Shown here: positions 7,816 through 16,510 of the stretch, in pieces
Layout of the letters: the number at the start of each line of letters is the position of its first letter
Position numbering within the stretch: the first letter of the stretch is position 1
Origin: CAUVKI01 sp963552605
Lineage (GTDB): Bacteria > Bacillota > Clostridia > Tissierellales > Peptoniphilaceae
Direction: 5' to 3'
Length of the DNA stretch: 37,089 nt
Assembly (NCBI GenBank): GCA_963552605.1
Contig: CAUVKI010000016.1
Coordinates: 1 to 37,089, forward strand
The notes under the pieces: generated by a model
Databases searched by the model: none
Told to the model about the DNA's origin: nothing
Seen by the model: only the letters and a program-made list of their open reading frames with translations
Program-made: the position numbers and the translations under genes

Positions 7816-8700
7816 GTCCTCTTTTTTCAGTTTTATTTGAGATAATATCACAGCCGAGAAAAGCAGAATTGAACCCAAAAGCTCTTTCGGGAGCATCTTC
7901 TCGTGTAGGAGTATAGCTCCCGCAATTGCTCCGAAAGCGGCTTCAAGCGACATTATTATGGAAGCCACGACAGGTTCCGCATCTTTTTGCCCGAGGATTT
8001 GAAAAGTAAAGCCCAAACCTCCGGAAAAAATTCCTGAATATATAATCGGTATCGCAGCTTCTTTCAGCCCATCAATGGAGGGTTTTTCAAACAAGAATGT
8101 AAAAACGAAACTTACCGAAAAAATTACAAGCATTTGCCCGAAACTTAATTTCAGAGGATCTACCCCTTTGGATAAAAAGTGATCGACGGACAGAATGTGA
8201 AACGCCCAAAAGAACGCACCTATCAGGATAACAAAATCCCCCCTTTGTATGGTAAATCCTTCTTTCATAGTCAACAGATACAGCCCGACAGCTCCCAAAA
8301 CTACCGAAAACGAAGTCTGCTTGGTGCATTTTTTGCCGAAAAAAATTCCTATTACCGGAAGAAGCAATATGTACATAGTGGTTATAAAAGCCGCCTTTCC
8401 GGCTGTTGTAAACACCAATCCGAATTGCTGAAGAAGCGCACCGCAGGTAAGACAAAACCCGCAGCATAACGAAGCTTTTATGACTAAGTGCTTATCTTCA
8501 GACTGTTTTTCCTCGGCGGTCTTTTTTTTTCTAATAAAGAGCAAAATATATAGGAAAACGGAGGATAAAAAATATCTGCTCGCCACAAAAGTGAATGGTC
8601 CTACCGCCTCCATTCCCTTTCTCTGAGACACAAACGCTATGCCCCAGATAAAAGCCGTCATAAAGAGAAAAAAATTAGATAAAAGTCTTTTATTTTTCAT
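7798..8700 (-). CDS. EamA/DMT family transporter
   Basis: This 300-residue protein has about ten hydrophobic segments arranged as two five-helix EamA repeats, the plan of drug/metabolite transporters. The first repeat opens with FFLFMTAFIWGIAFVSQRKG, and the second begins near residue 155 with GDFVILIGAFFWAFHILSVD. The end, LGSILLFSAVILSQIK, fits the final family helix, and the length is typical. Members export amino acids, purines or other small metabolites; the substrate here is unknown. The start is ATG with a GGAAGGG-type SD. The gene is transcribed alone, divergent from nothing and convergent with the MATE gene, with which it shares a terminator. Confidence 0.9.
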   Translation of the reverse strand: MKNKRLLSNFFLFMTAFIWGIAFVSQRKGMEAVGPFTFVASRYFLSSVFLYILLFIRKKKTAEEKQSEDKHLVIKASLCCGFCLTCGALLQQFGLVFTTAGKAAFITTMYILLLPVIGIFFGKKCTKQTSFSVVLGAVGLYLLTMKEGFTIQRGDFVILIGAFFWAFHILSVDHFLSKGVDPLKLSFGQMLVIFSVSFVFTFLFEKPSIDGLKEAAIPIIYSGIFSGGLGFTFQILGQKDAEPVVASIIMSLEAAFGAIAGAILLHEKMLPKELLGSILLFSAVILSQIKLKKEDKKTSA

Positions 8701-8740
8701 AATATCCCTTCCTTAATTGTTTATTTTTACTATCAACCGT

Positions 8741-8769
8741 ATTATAACTTATTGAAAGCGTTTTTAAAA
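8741..8769 (-). promoter_or_regulatory. Candidate promoter of the EamA gene
   Basis: On the minus strand TATAAT (complement of 8741-8746) sits about 40 bases upstream of the start codon. At 17-base spacing the -35 position reads only TTTTAA, so the call depends on the perfect -10 box. Confidence 0.35.
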
Positions 8770-8870
8770 GGTTATCGTGGAGAAGTTATCAAGCCGATTC
8801 GGTGAAGGTAAGGGGCTGTTATCTAAAGCTCTTTCTTTTATCTCTTTTATGGAAGATATTTTTTAACGGC

Positions 8871-8914
8871 AAAAAAAATTCCACAACCTTATATTTTTCA
8901 AAAGGCTGCGGAAT
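8871..8914 (-). terminator. Terminator of the threonine aldolase gene
   Basis: On the minus strand 8914-8904 pairs with 8888-8878 in an 11-bp stem (two G-U pairs) and runs into a stretch of eight Ts. It starts 10 bases after the threonine aldolase stop codon. The wobble pairs form only in minus-strand RNA, which supports that direction. Confidence 0.85.
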
Positions 8915-8924
8915 TTTTTATAAC

Positions 8925-9962
8925 TCAATTCGCAGTTTTTGTGATGATGACTTTCATAAAATCAATCACGGTGTCAATATCCTCCCTGTCGAGATCATTA
9001 TGGGCGACGAAACGGAACAGTCCGCATTCTTCAGGATTGATTTTGATGCCGTTTTCATAAAAGTTTTTCTCCGTCATATTGATTTTCAATTGCTCATCGG
9101 TGACACGGAAAAACACCATATTTATGTCTAAGCAATCCCATTCCACTTCGATGCCGGGAATTTCAGATAATTTCTTTGCAAGATACTTTGCGTTCTCATG
9201 GTCTTCCGAAAGCCTTTCTCTCATCTCTTTCAGCGCAATCAATCCCGCACTTGCCAAGATGCCTACCTGTCGCATACCTCCGCCCATGAGCTTCCTCTTT
9301 TTACGCGCCCGATGAATAAAGTCCTTGCTCCCGACGAGCATCGAGCCTATCGGAGCGCAAAGCCCCTTTGAAAGACAAAACATTGCCGAATCCGTAAACC
9401 GCAGCAATTCTTTCGGCTCAAGATTTAAACTCAATGCAGCATTAAAAAGTCGTGCACCGTCCGTATGCACCGGTATTCGATATTCTTTCGCTTTTTCAAA
9501 CACCGCTTTGATCGCATCAAGTGAAACAACTGTTCCGTCCGAGTATGCATTTTCCATACAAATAAGTCCCGTTTCGGGATAATGGATATCCTCGGTTCGA
9601 ATCGTCGCCTCAACCTCTTTTGCATTCATCGCTCCGTGAACGGCAGACATAGTCCGAAGTTGTACTCCCGCAATGACTGACGACGCTCCCACTTCATGTA
9701 GAACAATATGACAATCCCAAGGCAAAATCACTTCGTCTCCACGCTTACAATGGGTAAAAATCGCCAATTGATTGGCGAAAGTTCCGCTCGGAGTAAAAAG
9801 AGCCGCTTCTTTCCCGGAAAGAAACGCCGCATACTCCTCTAATTCCCGCATAGTCGGATCATCTTCATACACATCGTCCCCGACCGACGCCTTTGCCATC
9901 GCCTCCCGCATTGCATCAGTCGGCATCGTCACCGTATCACTTCTCAAATCAATCCACTTCAT
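8925..9962 (-). CDS. ltaE: Low-specificity L-threonine aldolase, PLP-dependent
   Basis: This 345-residue protein starts at the ATG of MKWIDLRSDTVTMP, the classic threonine aldolase N-terminus, behind a GGAGGGGGG SD; upstream in-frame codons lack an SD. It is a fold-type I PLP enzyme that splits threonine or allo-threonine into glycine and acetaldehyde. Visible signatures are DDVYEDDPTMRELE, the PSGTFANQ loop, HTDGARLFNA (cofactor aspartate) and FCLSKGLCAPIGS with the presumed Schiff-base lysine. MGGGMRQVGILASAG follows. The length fits the family. The gene has its own promoter candidate and terminator, so it is probably monocistronic. In a fermentative anaerobe it would supply glycine or degrade threonine. 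Confidence 0.93.
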   Translation of the reverse strand: MKWIDLRSDTVTMPTDAMREAMAKASVGDDVYEDDPTMRELEEYAAFLSGKEAALFTPSGTFANQLAIFTHCKRGDEVILPWDCHIVLHEVGASSVIAGVQLRTMSAVHGAMNAKEVEATIRTEDIHYPETGLICMENAYSDGTVVSLDAIKAVFEKAKEYRIPVHTDGARLFNAALSLNLEPKELLRFTDSAMFCLSKGLCAPIGSMLVGSKDFIHRARKKRKLMGGGMRQVGILASAGLIALKEMRERLSEDHENAKYLAKKLSEIPGIEVEWDCLDINMVFFRVTDEQLKINMTEKNFYENGIKINPEECGLFRFVAHNDLDREDIDTVIDFMKVIITKTAN

Positions 9963-10053
9963 AATGCGTCCCCCCTCCAAGTATATATCTCGTAATAAAA
10001 ATAAGAATTTTATTTCAAAGAACATAATCACCTTTATGTTTTACCTGTGCAAC

Positions 10054-10082
10054 AGTATATCACATTTCTATTCAAAGATAAA
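10054..10082 (-). promoter_or_regulatory. Candidate extended -10 promoter of the threonine aldolase gene
   Basis: On the minus strand TGATATACT gives an extended -10 (TATACT, complement of 10054-10059, with an upstream TG). TTTATC lies at the -35 position at 17 bases. The leader would be about 85 bases. Confidence 0.4.
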
Positions 10083-10156
10083 ATAGAAAATGAGATATAT
10101 GAAAAAATACCTGCACCTCAAACGGAAATTCATCTAAGGCAAAATTTATAAAAAAT

Positions 10157-10185
10157 TTGACTTTTTTAAATGACAGTGCTAAAAT
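10157..10185 (+). promoter_or_regulatory. Strong sigma-A-type promoter of the 10232 gene
   Basis: TTGACT (10157-10162), a 17-base spacer and TAAAAT (10180-10185) make a near-consensus vegetative promoter. The TTG of the -35 box is in frame with the downstream gene and could be mistaken for its start. The promoter argues instead for translation from the ATG at 10232. Confidence 0.75.
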
Positions 10186-10231
10186 GACGCAGGGAACAGA
10201 AGATATGGTGTTGTTTTATGGGGGGATAAAA

Positions 10232-10939
10232 ATGTTACGAATGGATTCGTATCCGGTATACTACTACCAAAATCAGTTCAACAGCAGAAAAGGGGATAAG
10301 GAGTTATCGCAGCAAAAAGAAATTATCAGAGGGCAGATGGCAAGGATTGCCGAGTCGGACACTTTGAGTGATGCTGAAAAGACGCAAAGGCTTGAAAAAT
10401 TCGGGAAGATTTTGAGTACCATTGACGAAAAAATCGAAACCGGAACGGTTAAGAATCCTTATACTTCCGAGAGAGTTCATGTGGATAAGCATGATATACC
10501 TGTGGCGTTGGGGCTTAGGGGCGATTACGGATATAAAAAGGGTAAGCCTTTACTTAGGCTCTTGCAAGGTGTGAGGTCGGATTTTCTCTCTCAAGTGGAA
10601 TTTCTTGATGTACACAAAAGAGATATCTCCAATGAAGAAAGAATTGACCGTTTGCTCGAACAGGCTGCGGCTGAGTTCGGTCAGGCGGAGTCATCGGAAA
10701 GTCTTAAGGACGGGGGCTCAAATATACTAAGAGCCGACACGGCGGAGAAAATTCTTTCGTACAGCGATATGGACAAAGACGGGAACGACAAGAAGGCTCG
10801 GGGAAGGAAACGACCGACACCGAGAATGACTCAAAAGCTTTCTACATACAATTATTTTGATGTGAGAAATGTGGAGAGGATACTTCCGAATGTGAGAAAT
10901 CCTAAGATAAAATATAGAATGTTGGATTTGTTGTTATAA
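10232..10939 (+). CDS. Hypothetical protein, 235 residues, unrecognised family
   Basis: The chosen ATG follows GGGGGGAT about eight bases upstream and lies downstream of a strong promoter at 10157-10185. The protein begins MLRMDSYPVYYYQNQF and is soluble, highly charged and without signal peptide or membrane segment. Residues about 20-75 are Lys/Glu/Gln-rich and probably helical. The middle carries HDIPVALGLRGDYGYKKGKP. A basic stretch (KKARGRKRPTPR) near residue 190 precedes a conserved-looking end (YNYFDVRNVERILPNVRNPK). The basic patch might bind nucleic acid, but nothing identifies an enzyme. It is a single-gene unit with its own promoter and terminator, so it is likely real and expressed. 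No function is offered. Confidence 0.8.
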   Translation: MLRMDSYPVYYYQNQFNSRKGDKELSQQKEIIRGQMARIAESDTLSDAEKTQRLEKFGKILSTIDEKIETGTVKNPYTSERVHVDKHDIPVALGLRGDYGYKKGKPLLRLLQGVRSDFLSQVEFLDVHKRDISNEERIDRLLEQAAAEFGQAESSESLKDGGSNILRADTAEKILSYSDMDKDGNDKKARGRKRPTPRMTQKLSTYNYFDVRNVERILPNVRNPKIKYRMLDLLL

Positions 10940-10963
10940 ACTTGGATATGATTGGCAGATAAG

Positions 10964-10999
10964 GCGTTTGTATGAGAATTTGATACAAACGCTTTTTTT
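10964..10999 (+). terminator. Terminator of the 10232 gene
   Basis: GCGTTTGTAT (10964-10973) pairs perfectly with ATACAAACGC (10983-10992) around a nine-base loop and runs into seven Ts. Confidence 0.93.
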
Positions 11000-11043
11000 A
11001 TGTTCACCGAAGTCCAAATCCAATCTCCAAATTTTGAAAACGC

Positions 11044-11071
11044 TTAGAAAGTTTAATGAAAAAAATATAAT
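11044..11071 (+). promoter_or_regulatory. Candidate promoter of the calcium ATPase gene
   Basis: TTAGAA (11044-11049), a 16-base spacer and a perfect TATAAT (11066-11071) lie about 80 bases upstream of the start codon. Confidence 0.5.
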
Positions 11072-11152
11072 GCCTCAAGATAAAAAAGATGATATCATAG
11101 GTTGCAGCAAATTTTTATGAAAAATAATGAGTGAGGGAAAGGCGGAGTGAAG

Positions 11153-14053
11153 ATGCAAGAGAAAAATGAAGTTCTCTACTATACCCAGAGTGCTAAGGAG
11201 GTGCTTTCAAAATTCAATACGGATCCTTCAAGGGGACTTTCCGAAGAAGAGGTTCTGAAGCGGCTTGAGCAGTATGGAGAGAACAGCTTAAAAGAGGCTG
11301 AAAAAATTCCTCTGTATGAAAAGATTATTGAGCAGTTCAAAGATGTTATGGTGATAATTCTGATTATTGCCGCACTGCTCTCGGGAATTTTGGGGGATAT
11401 GGTGGAGGCCGTTATTATTATCGCCATAGTTATAGTTAATGCAATTTTGGGAGTCTATCAGGAGGGGAAAGCCGAGGAGTCCGTGGCGGCTTTACAAAAG
11501 ATGAGCGCTCCCGAAGCAAGGGTGCTTAGGGACGGCAATCAGCAAATGGTTGATGCGGCAAGATTGGTTCCGGGGGATATAGTGATTTTGGAGGCGGGGG
11601 ATATCATACCTGCGGATTGTCGTATCCTTGAGGGCACCAATATGAAAGCGGAAGAAGCGGCTCTTACCGGAGAGTCGGTGCCGGTTGAAAAAAATGCCGA
11701 TTTTATTTCCGATAAAAGTTTGGGAATAGGCGACAGACATAATATGCTTTTCAGTTCCACGGCTCTTACCTATGGGAGAGGACGCGCGGTAGTATGCACG
11801 ACGGGCGAGGCTACGGAGATGGGAAAAATCGCCCTCAGAATAAGTTCTATGGTAAGCGAGCTTACCCCTTTGCAAATTTCTATGAACTCACTTGGAAAGT
11901 TTCTTGCAATCTTTTGCATAGCGGTAGTTGCGATAACTTTTGTAGTGGGGATGATTGAGGGGGGAGATCCCTTCGATCTGTTTATGACCAGCGTGAGTTT
12001 GGCGGTGGCTGCTATCCCTGAGGGCTTGACCGCCGTTATAACCATAGTGCTTTCACTTGGAATGAACAGAATGGCAAAGAAAAACGCCATAGTCAAAAAG
12101 CTTTTGGCAGTGGAAACTTTGGGAAGCGTAAATGTAATCTGCACGGATAAGACCGGCACGCTCACCCAAAATGAAATGACCGTGGTGAAAATTTTTGCGG
12201 ACTCCGTCGTTTACGATGTGTCGGGAACGGGTTATTCACCGGAGGGAGAAATTTCTTCAACTTCGGGAGTGAAAGATGAAAGTGCTTTGAACAGACTCTT
12301 GCAAATCGGAGTTCTTTGCAATGAGGCAAAGCTTATAAGGCGTGAGGATAACTCTTGGCAGATTTTGGGGGATCCCACCGAGGGTGCAATGCTTACCGTA
12401 GGGGCGAAAAAAAATTTCAACTCCGAGGAACTTTTAAAAAAATTTCCGAGACTTGGAGATTTGCCTTTTGACTCCGAGAGAAAAATGATGTCCGTATTCC
12501 ATGCGGAGTTTCCCGAGGGAAAGCTTTCTCTCACAAAAGGTGCTCCCGATATCGTGCTTAATCGCTGCACTTCCATTTTGACTTCAGGCGGAGTGAGAAA
12601 ACTTACCGATTCGGATAGGGCGAACATATTGAAGGAAAACAGTTCCTTTGCCACTTCCGCACTCCGTGTATTGGCTTTTGCTTATAAAATTCACCAAGGC
12701 GAGGGCTTTGATGATGCGGAGAATGAGATGATTTTCGTTGGACTTATGGGAATGATAGATCCTCCAAGAACCGAAGCGAGAGATGCAATCTCCGTCTGCA
12801 AAAAAGCCGGTATAAGAGCCGTGATGATTACCGGAGATTATCAGGATACGGCTGTTGCAATCGCAAAGGATCTCGGGTTAATGAGAGAGGGAGACGGCGT
12901 GCTTTCCGGCGGAGAGCTTGAAAAGATGTCAAAGCAGGATTTGGAAAACGCCGTGGGAAGTACCGCCGTCTATGCAAGGGTTTCTCCCGAGCACAAGGTA
13001 AAGATAGTGGAAGCGCTTCAAGCGAAGGGAAATATCGCCTCAATGACCGGAGACGGGGTGAACGATGCGCCTGCTCTGAAGAGAGCGGATATCGGTGTGG
13101 CTATGGGAATCACGGGAACCGAAGTTGCAAAGGGTGCTTCCGATATGATTTTGACCGATGATAATTTCTCCACGATAGTTTCCGCCGTTTCGGAAGGGAG
13201 AGTAATCTATTCAAACATCAGAAAATTTGTAAACTTTCTGCTCTCATGCAATGTTGCCGAAATTTTTATAATATTTCTTACGATGCTCTTTTTGGGACCC
13301 AATATGATTCCTTTGATGCCCATTCAGCTTTTGTGGTTGAATTTGGTCACGGATTCTTTCCCTGCACTTGCCCTCGGACAGGAAGCGGGAGAACCAGACA
13401 TAATGAACTATCCTCCCCGAAAGAAAACGGACAGGATAATGGACTCCTATATGATTTGCTCCGTGTTGGTTCGCTCCGTGGCAATATTTATATCCGTGTA
13501 CGTAGCTTTCCTCGTCGGGATTTCACGCTATGGAATAAGAGACTCCGAGCTTGAGAGCAAAAATCACGAAAGACAGTTCATCTATGTGGAGGACGCAAAG
13601 GGAAAGGATTTGGAAAATGTAGATAATTTTGAGCTAAGATACGCTGACGAAAGAGATTTAATAGATGTGAGAAGTGGAGAAATTTTGAAACAATCAGATA
13701 ACTACGGCGGAATGAAAACCGCCCCCTCTTACGGAGCTATGACCTATGCCTTTGTGGCTTTGATTTTGATTGAACTCATAAAAGCCTACTCCGCAAGGAG
13801 CGAGCATGTAAGTCCGTTTAAGCTCGGGTTGTTTTCAAATTCGGTTCTTAACAAGGCGACCCTTGCCTGCATCGCTTTGACTCTTATTGTAATCTATGTT
13901 CCCGCACTTGATGTGATTTTTAATACCGTTCCTTTCGGGTTCAGAGATTGGGCGGTAATTCTTCCTCTTTCAATAATTCCTTTCATAGTGGGAGAAGTTT
14001 TTAAGGCAATCTACTATCATGCGGTGACCATAAAAAAAAGTTTGGTTCAATAA
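11153..14053 (+). CDS. P-type (P2A, SERCA-like) calcium-translocating ATPase
   Basis: This is a 966-residue membrane ATPase. The ATG at 11153 is six bases after GGCGGA; the GTG at 11147 abuts that SD and is less likely. In order it shows the N-terminal cation-ATPase domain, the actuator loop LTGESVPVEK, the M4 ion-site motif AAIPEGL, the phosphorylation site CTDKTGTLTQNE, the nucleotide-binding stretch LTKGAPDIVL and the hinge TGDGVNDAPALKRADIGVAMG. M5 SCNVAEIFIIFL and M6 LLWLNLVTD keep the Asn/Glu and Asn/Asp residues used for calcium binding in SERCA-type pumps, and M8 carries LILIELIKAY. It would export Ca2+ at the expense of ATP. The loop between M7 and M8 (about residues 793-865) is long, polar and acidic. 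The gene is monocistronic with its own promoter candidate and terminator. Confidence 0.93.
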   Translation: MQEKNEVLYYTQSAKEVLSKFNTDPSRGLSEEEVLKRLEQYGENSLKEAEKIPLYEKIIEQFKDVMVIILIIAALLSGILGDMVEAVIIIAIVIVNAILGVYQEGKAEESVAALQKMSAPEARVLRDGNQQMVDAARLVPGDIVILEAGDIIPADCRILEGTNMKAEEAALTGESVPVEKNADFISDKSLGIGDRHNMLFSSTALTYGRGRAVVCTTGEATEMGKIALRISSMVSELTPLQISMNSLGKFLAIFCIAVVAITFVVGMIEGGDPFDLFMTSVSLAVAAIPEGLTAVITIVLSLGMNRMAKKNAIVKKLLAVETLGSVNVICTDKTGTLTQNEMTVVKIFADSVVYDVSGTGYSPEGEISSTSGVKDESALNRLLQIGVLCNEAKLIRREDNSWQILGDPTEGAMLTVGAKKNFNSEELLKKFPRLGDLPFDSERKMMSVFHAEFPEGKLSLTKGAPDIVLNRCTSILTSGGVRKLTDSDRANILKENSSFATSALRVLAFAYKIHQGEGFDDAENEMIFVGLMGMIDPPRTEARDAISVCKKAGIRAVMITGDYQDTAVAIAKDLGLMREGDGVLSGGELEKMSKQDLENAVGSTAVYARVSPEHKVKIVEALQAKGNIASMTGDGVNDAPALKRADIGVAMGITGTEVAKGASDMILTDDNFSTIVSAVSEGRVIYSNIRKFVNFLLSCNVAEIFIIFLTMLFLGPNMIPLMPIQLLWLNLVTDSFPALALGQEAGEPDIMNYPPRKKTDRIMDSYMICSVLVRSVAIFISVYVAFLVGISRYGIRDSELESKNHERQFIYVEDAKGKDLENVDNFELRYADERDLIDVRSGEILKQSDNYGGMKTAPSYGAMTYAFVALILIELIKAYSARSEHVSPFKLGLFSNSVLNKATLACIALTLIVIYVPALDVIFNTVPFGFRDWAVILPLSIIPFIVGEVFKAIYYHAVTIKKSLVQ

Positions 14054-14084
14054 AAATAAGTATTTTAGAAAAATCGGAAAAATA

Positions 14085-14131
14085 AAACAGCTAAACTTCA
14101 ACATTTTATTTGTTGGGTTTAGCCGTTTGTT
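14085..14131 (+). terminator. Terminator of the calcium ATPase gene
   Basis: AAACAGCTAAAC with the following TTCAACA pairs imperfectly with TGTTGGGTTTAGCCGTTT (one bulge, one mismatch) around an A/T-rich loop, and T-rich sequence follows. It starts 31 bases after the stop codon. Confidence 0.7.
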
Positions 14132-14284
14132 TTGCTCTTACAGGTCTTTTTAGTCAGCCTATTTTTGTTATAGAAATAAACTATTTCGACTTGCAATTTT
14201 TCTGATAAGCCCTAAATTTTTTCATAGCCCAATCATAGTGTTTGACAAAAACTCACCCCTCAATGTCCTTTCTTTGAATACATT

Positions 14285-14310
14285 AAAAAATCCCCACAAA
14301 GGGGATTTTT
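14285..14310. terminator. Terminator of the CBS-ACT gene, usable in both directions
   Basis: AAAAATCCCC and GGGGATTTTT form a perfect stem with a short ACAAA loop. The poly-A and poly-T flanks give T-runs on both strands. It abuts the CBS-ACT stop codon. The 150 bases between this and the ATPase terminator show no gene or recognisable element. Confidence 0.9.
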
Positions 14311-14312
14311 GT

Positions 14313-14957
14313 TTACTCACGATTATCAAGTCTCGTTGCCATAAAACCTTTTCTTCCGAGCTTATCCATAATTTTAGGGAGATCGTCGGTTTCAACGGTG
14401 AGAATGACCTGCTGGATATTCAAAATTCCGGGGTTATATACCAAAAGACTCGCTATATTTACGCTCTCCTTTTCAAAAATGTCCGTAAGCTTTGCAAGCT
14501 GTCCCGGCTCGTCGGATATCCTCACGAGTATTCGCTCTCCCTTTCCAAATCCGAACAGCTTAAAAAAAGCGTCAAAAATAGCATCGTGGGTAACAATTCC
14601 CACAAATTTTTCTTCGGAGTTGAATACCGGAAGAAAAGGTGTGTTGAATGAGCGCAACATAAACGAAGCCTTTTCTATATAGTCATCGTCGTGCATGGAT
14701 TTGTAGTTGTCCGTGTAAATGTCTCTCACTTTGGTTTTAGTGAGAAAATCTCCCCGAGGCATACTTTCCCACTCGTAGAATTTTCTATAAATTGCCTCTT
14801 TCATCAAAATTCCTTCAAAATTTTTCCCGTCTTCGGAGAGCACGGGCAAAGAGAGAAAGTTTCCCGCTTTAATTTTTTCTATTGCGCTTTTCAATGTTTC
14901 ATCAAGCGAAACGGTGGTGAGCTTGTCTTTAAGCATTAAATGATTTTTGATGTACAT
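14313..14957 (-). CDS. CBS-pair and ACT domain protein (AcuB-like)
   Basis: The ATG of MYIKNHLMLKDKLTTVSL is chosen because AAGGAGGG lies just upstream; earlier in-frame codons have no SD. The 214-residue protein has two CBS domains at about 8-62 and 70-128 (FLSLPVLSEDGKNFEGILMK and FLPVFNSEEKFVGIVTHDA). An ACT domain follows at about 138-210 (RILVRISDEPGQLAKLTDIF). CBS pairs bind adenine nucleotides and ACT domains bind amino acids, so this is probably a small regulatory sensor. It lies 48 bases downstream of a purine permease on the same strand and ends the unit with a terminator. Adenine-nucleotide sensing next to purine uptake is suggestive but unproven. Confidence 0.85.
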   Translation of the reverse strand: MYIKNHLMLKDKLTTVSLDETLKSAIEKIKAGNFLSLPVLSEDGKNFEGILMKEAIYRKFYEWESMPRGDFLTKTKVRDIYTDNYKSMHDDDYIEKASFMLRSFNTPFLPVFNSEEKFVGIVTHDAIFDAFFKLFGFGKGERILVRISDEPGQLAKLTDIFEKESVNIASLLVYNPGILNIQQVILTVETDDLPKIMDKLGRKGFMATRLDNRE

Positions 14958-15005
14958 AAAATCCCTCCTTATGAAATTATATCTTTGCACATTATATGGC
15001 AAAAA

Positions 15006-16307
15006 TTATATTCCCGCTATTATTTTTAATATGAACAGCGCTGCCAGCACATATAGTACGGGGGAGACTCCCTTTGCTCTGCCTGAAAAAATTTTCAAAG
15101 CGACATAACTTATAATCCCGAACACTATTCCCTGAGCTATCGAATATCCGAAGGGCATAATTATCATAGTTAAAAATGCGGGAAGAGCTTCCGTCCAGTC
15201 CTCCAAATCTATATTTTTAATCGGAGCCATCATATAAAGCCCCACTACAACGAGTGCGGGAGTGGTGGCTGCGGTGGGAATACTCAAAAATATCGGAGAA
15301 AAAATAAGAGCGATAAGAAAGAATACTCCGGTGGACAGAGCCGTAAGCCCCGTGCGACCTCCCTGACTCACTCCCGAAGCACTTTCCACATAGACGGTTA
15401 CGGTTGAAGTCCCTAAAATCGCACCCGCAGTCGTACCCAAAGCGTCGGCAAGAAGCGCCTCTCTTGCTTTAGGAATATTGCCGTTCTTATCAAGCATATT
15501 CGCCTTGGCTGAAACTCCGACCAAAGTACCTATCGTATCAAACATATCCACGAAAAGAAAGGTCATCATCACAATCAACATATCGGCTGAAAATATATTG
15601 TTCCACTCAAATTTCATAAAAATGGGAGCGATGGACGGGGGCATAGATATGATTGAAGATGGAAGTTTCGTTACTCCGAATAAAAATCCGAGAACCGTGC
15701 TTGCAAGAATTCCGATTAGAATTGCGGCATTCACTTTTTTTATCACAAGGACGGCGGTGATAATTATTCCCAAAACCGCAACAATTGCATTGGGTTCCAA
15801 GAGATTTCCCAAGGTTATCGGAACTCCGTCTCCCTGAACTATAATTCCCGACCCGAAAAGTCCTATGAAAGCTATAAAAAAACCTATCCCCACGGATATG
15901 GAATTTTTTATTGAAACGGGGATTGCATTTACTATAATTTCCCTCACCCGAGTGAGAGTCAGGAGTATAAATAAAAGTCCTTCAAGAAATACGGCGGTCA
16001 ATGCAAACTGCCAGCTTGCTCCCATATCCATTACCACCGTGTAAGTAAAAAAAGCGTTAAGTCCCATTCCGGGAGCAAGCGCAAAGGGTAAGTTTGCAAT
16101 AAACGCCATACACGCCGTGCCGACAAACGCCGCAACTGCGGTTGAAGTAAAAAGCGCTCCCTGATCCATTCCGGTCTGTGAGAGGATATTCGGATTGACT
16201 GCGAGGATATACGCCATTGTGACAAAGGTCGTGAGCCCCGCAAGAATTTCGGTTCGCACCGAGGTTTGATTTTCCCTAAGCTTAAAAAGCTTTTCGATTG
16301 ACATCAT
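15006..16307 (-). CDS. NCS2-family purine permease (AzgA/PbuG/PbuO-like)
   Basis: This 433-residue protein has about 13 hydrophobic segments. It opens with the AzgA-branch signature RTEILAGLTTFVTMAYILAV, followed by ALAPGMGLNAFFTYTVV. The second hallmark region reads FLFVDMFDTIGTLVGVS, and the substrate-region motif ASGVSQGGRTGLTAL is also visible. These features place it with guanine/hypoxanthine/adenine uptake permeases of Firmicutes. The start is ATG with an AAGGGGG SD. A promoter at 16342-16370 gives a leader of only about 28 bases, too short for the purine riboswitch often found before such genes. The downstream CBS-ACT gene is probably co-transcribed. Confidence 0.92.
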   Translation of the reverse strand: MMSIEKLFKLRENQTSVRTEILAGLTTFVTMAYILAVNPNILSQTGMDQGALFTSTAVAAFVGTACMAFIANLPFALAPGMGLNAFFTYTVVMDMGASWQFALTAVFLEGLLFILLTLTRVREIIVNAIPVSIKNSISVGIGFFIAFIGLFGSGIIVQGDGVPITLGNLLEPNAIVAVLGIIITAVLVIKKVNAAILIGILASTVLGFLFGVTKLPSSIISMPPSIAPIFMKFEWNNIFSADMLIVMMTFLFVDMFDTIGTLVGVSAKANMLDKNGNIPKAREALLADALGTTAGAILGTSTVTVYVESASGVSQGGRTGLTALSTGVFFLIALIFSPIFLSIPTAATTPALVVVGLYMMAPIKNIDLEDWTEALPAFLTMIIMPFGYSIAQGIVFGIISYVALKIFSGRAKGVSPVLYVLAALFILKIIAGI

Positions 16308-16341
16308 TAAAGTCCCCCTTCTGTCTTAAAGTAGTGCCCCT

Positions 16342-16370
16342 ATTTTATAACAGCGGATTAAAACTCACAA
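16342..16370 (-). promoter_or_regulatory. Promoter of the purine permease gene
   Basis: On the minus strand TTGTGA (complement of 16365-16370), a 17-base spacer and TAAAAT (complement of 16342-16347) form a good sigma-A-type promoter about 35 bases before the start codon. Confidence 0.6.
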
Positions 16371-16445
16371 TAAAAATAAATTTTCCGTCTTAAGAAAGCT
16401 GTTGAATGATTTTCCATTAAAAAAAGGGTTGTTTGGCAAAAAAAT

Positions 16446-16484
16446 ACGAAGAGCAAAATTGTCAAACAATTTGTCGCCCTTCGT
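16446..16484 (-). terminator. Terminator of tyrS
   Basis: On the minus strand ACGAAGGGC pairs with GCTCTTCGT (one G-U pair), with inner pairing AAATTG/CAATTT, and runs into A plus a T-run. It lies 27 bases after the tyrS stop. T-runs flank it on both sides. Confidence 0.88.
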
Positions 16485-16510
16485 GTTTTTTAGTTTTGGA
16501 TAAGCCTTTT

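Noticed and set aside
9963..10031. 23-residue N-terminal extension of threonine aldolase
   Set aside because: It has no SD and is not part of the family; the ATG at 9962 has a strong SD and begins the conserved sequence.
10157..10231. N-terminal extension of the 10232 gene from a TTG
   Set aside because: The TTG is the -35 box of a near-consensus promoter (TTGACT, 17 bases, TAAAAT), so this stretch is untranscribed or leader.
14958..15002. Longer start of the CBS-ACT protein
   Set aside because: The SD AAGGAGGG lies inside this stretch and points to the ATG at 14957.
16308..16445. Purine riboswitch upstream of the permease
   Set aside because: The predicted promoter leaves a leader of only about 28 bases, and no conserved aptamer core is visible.
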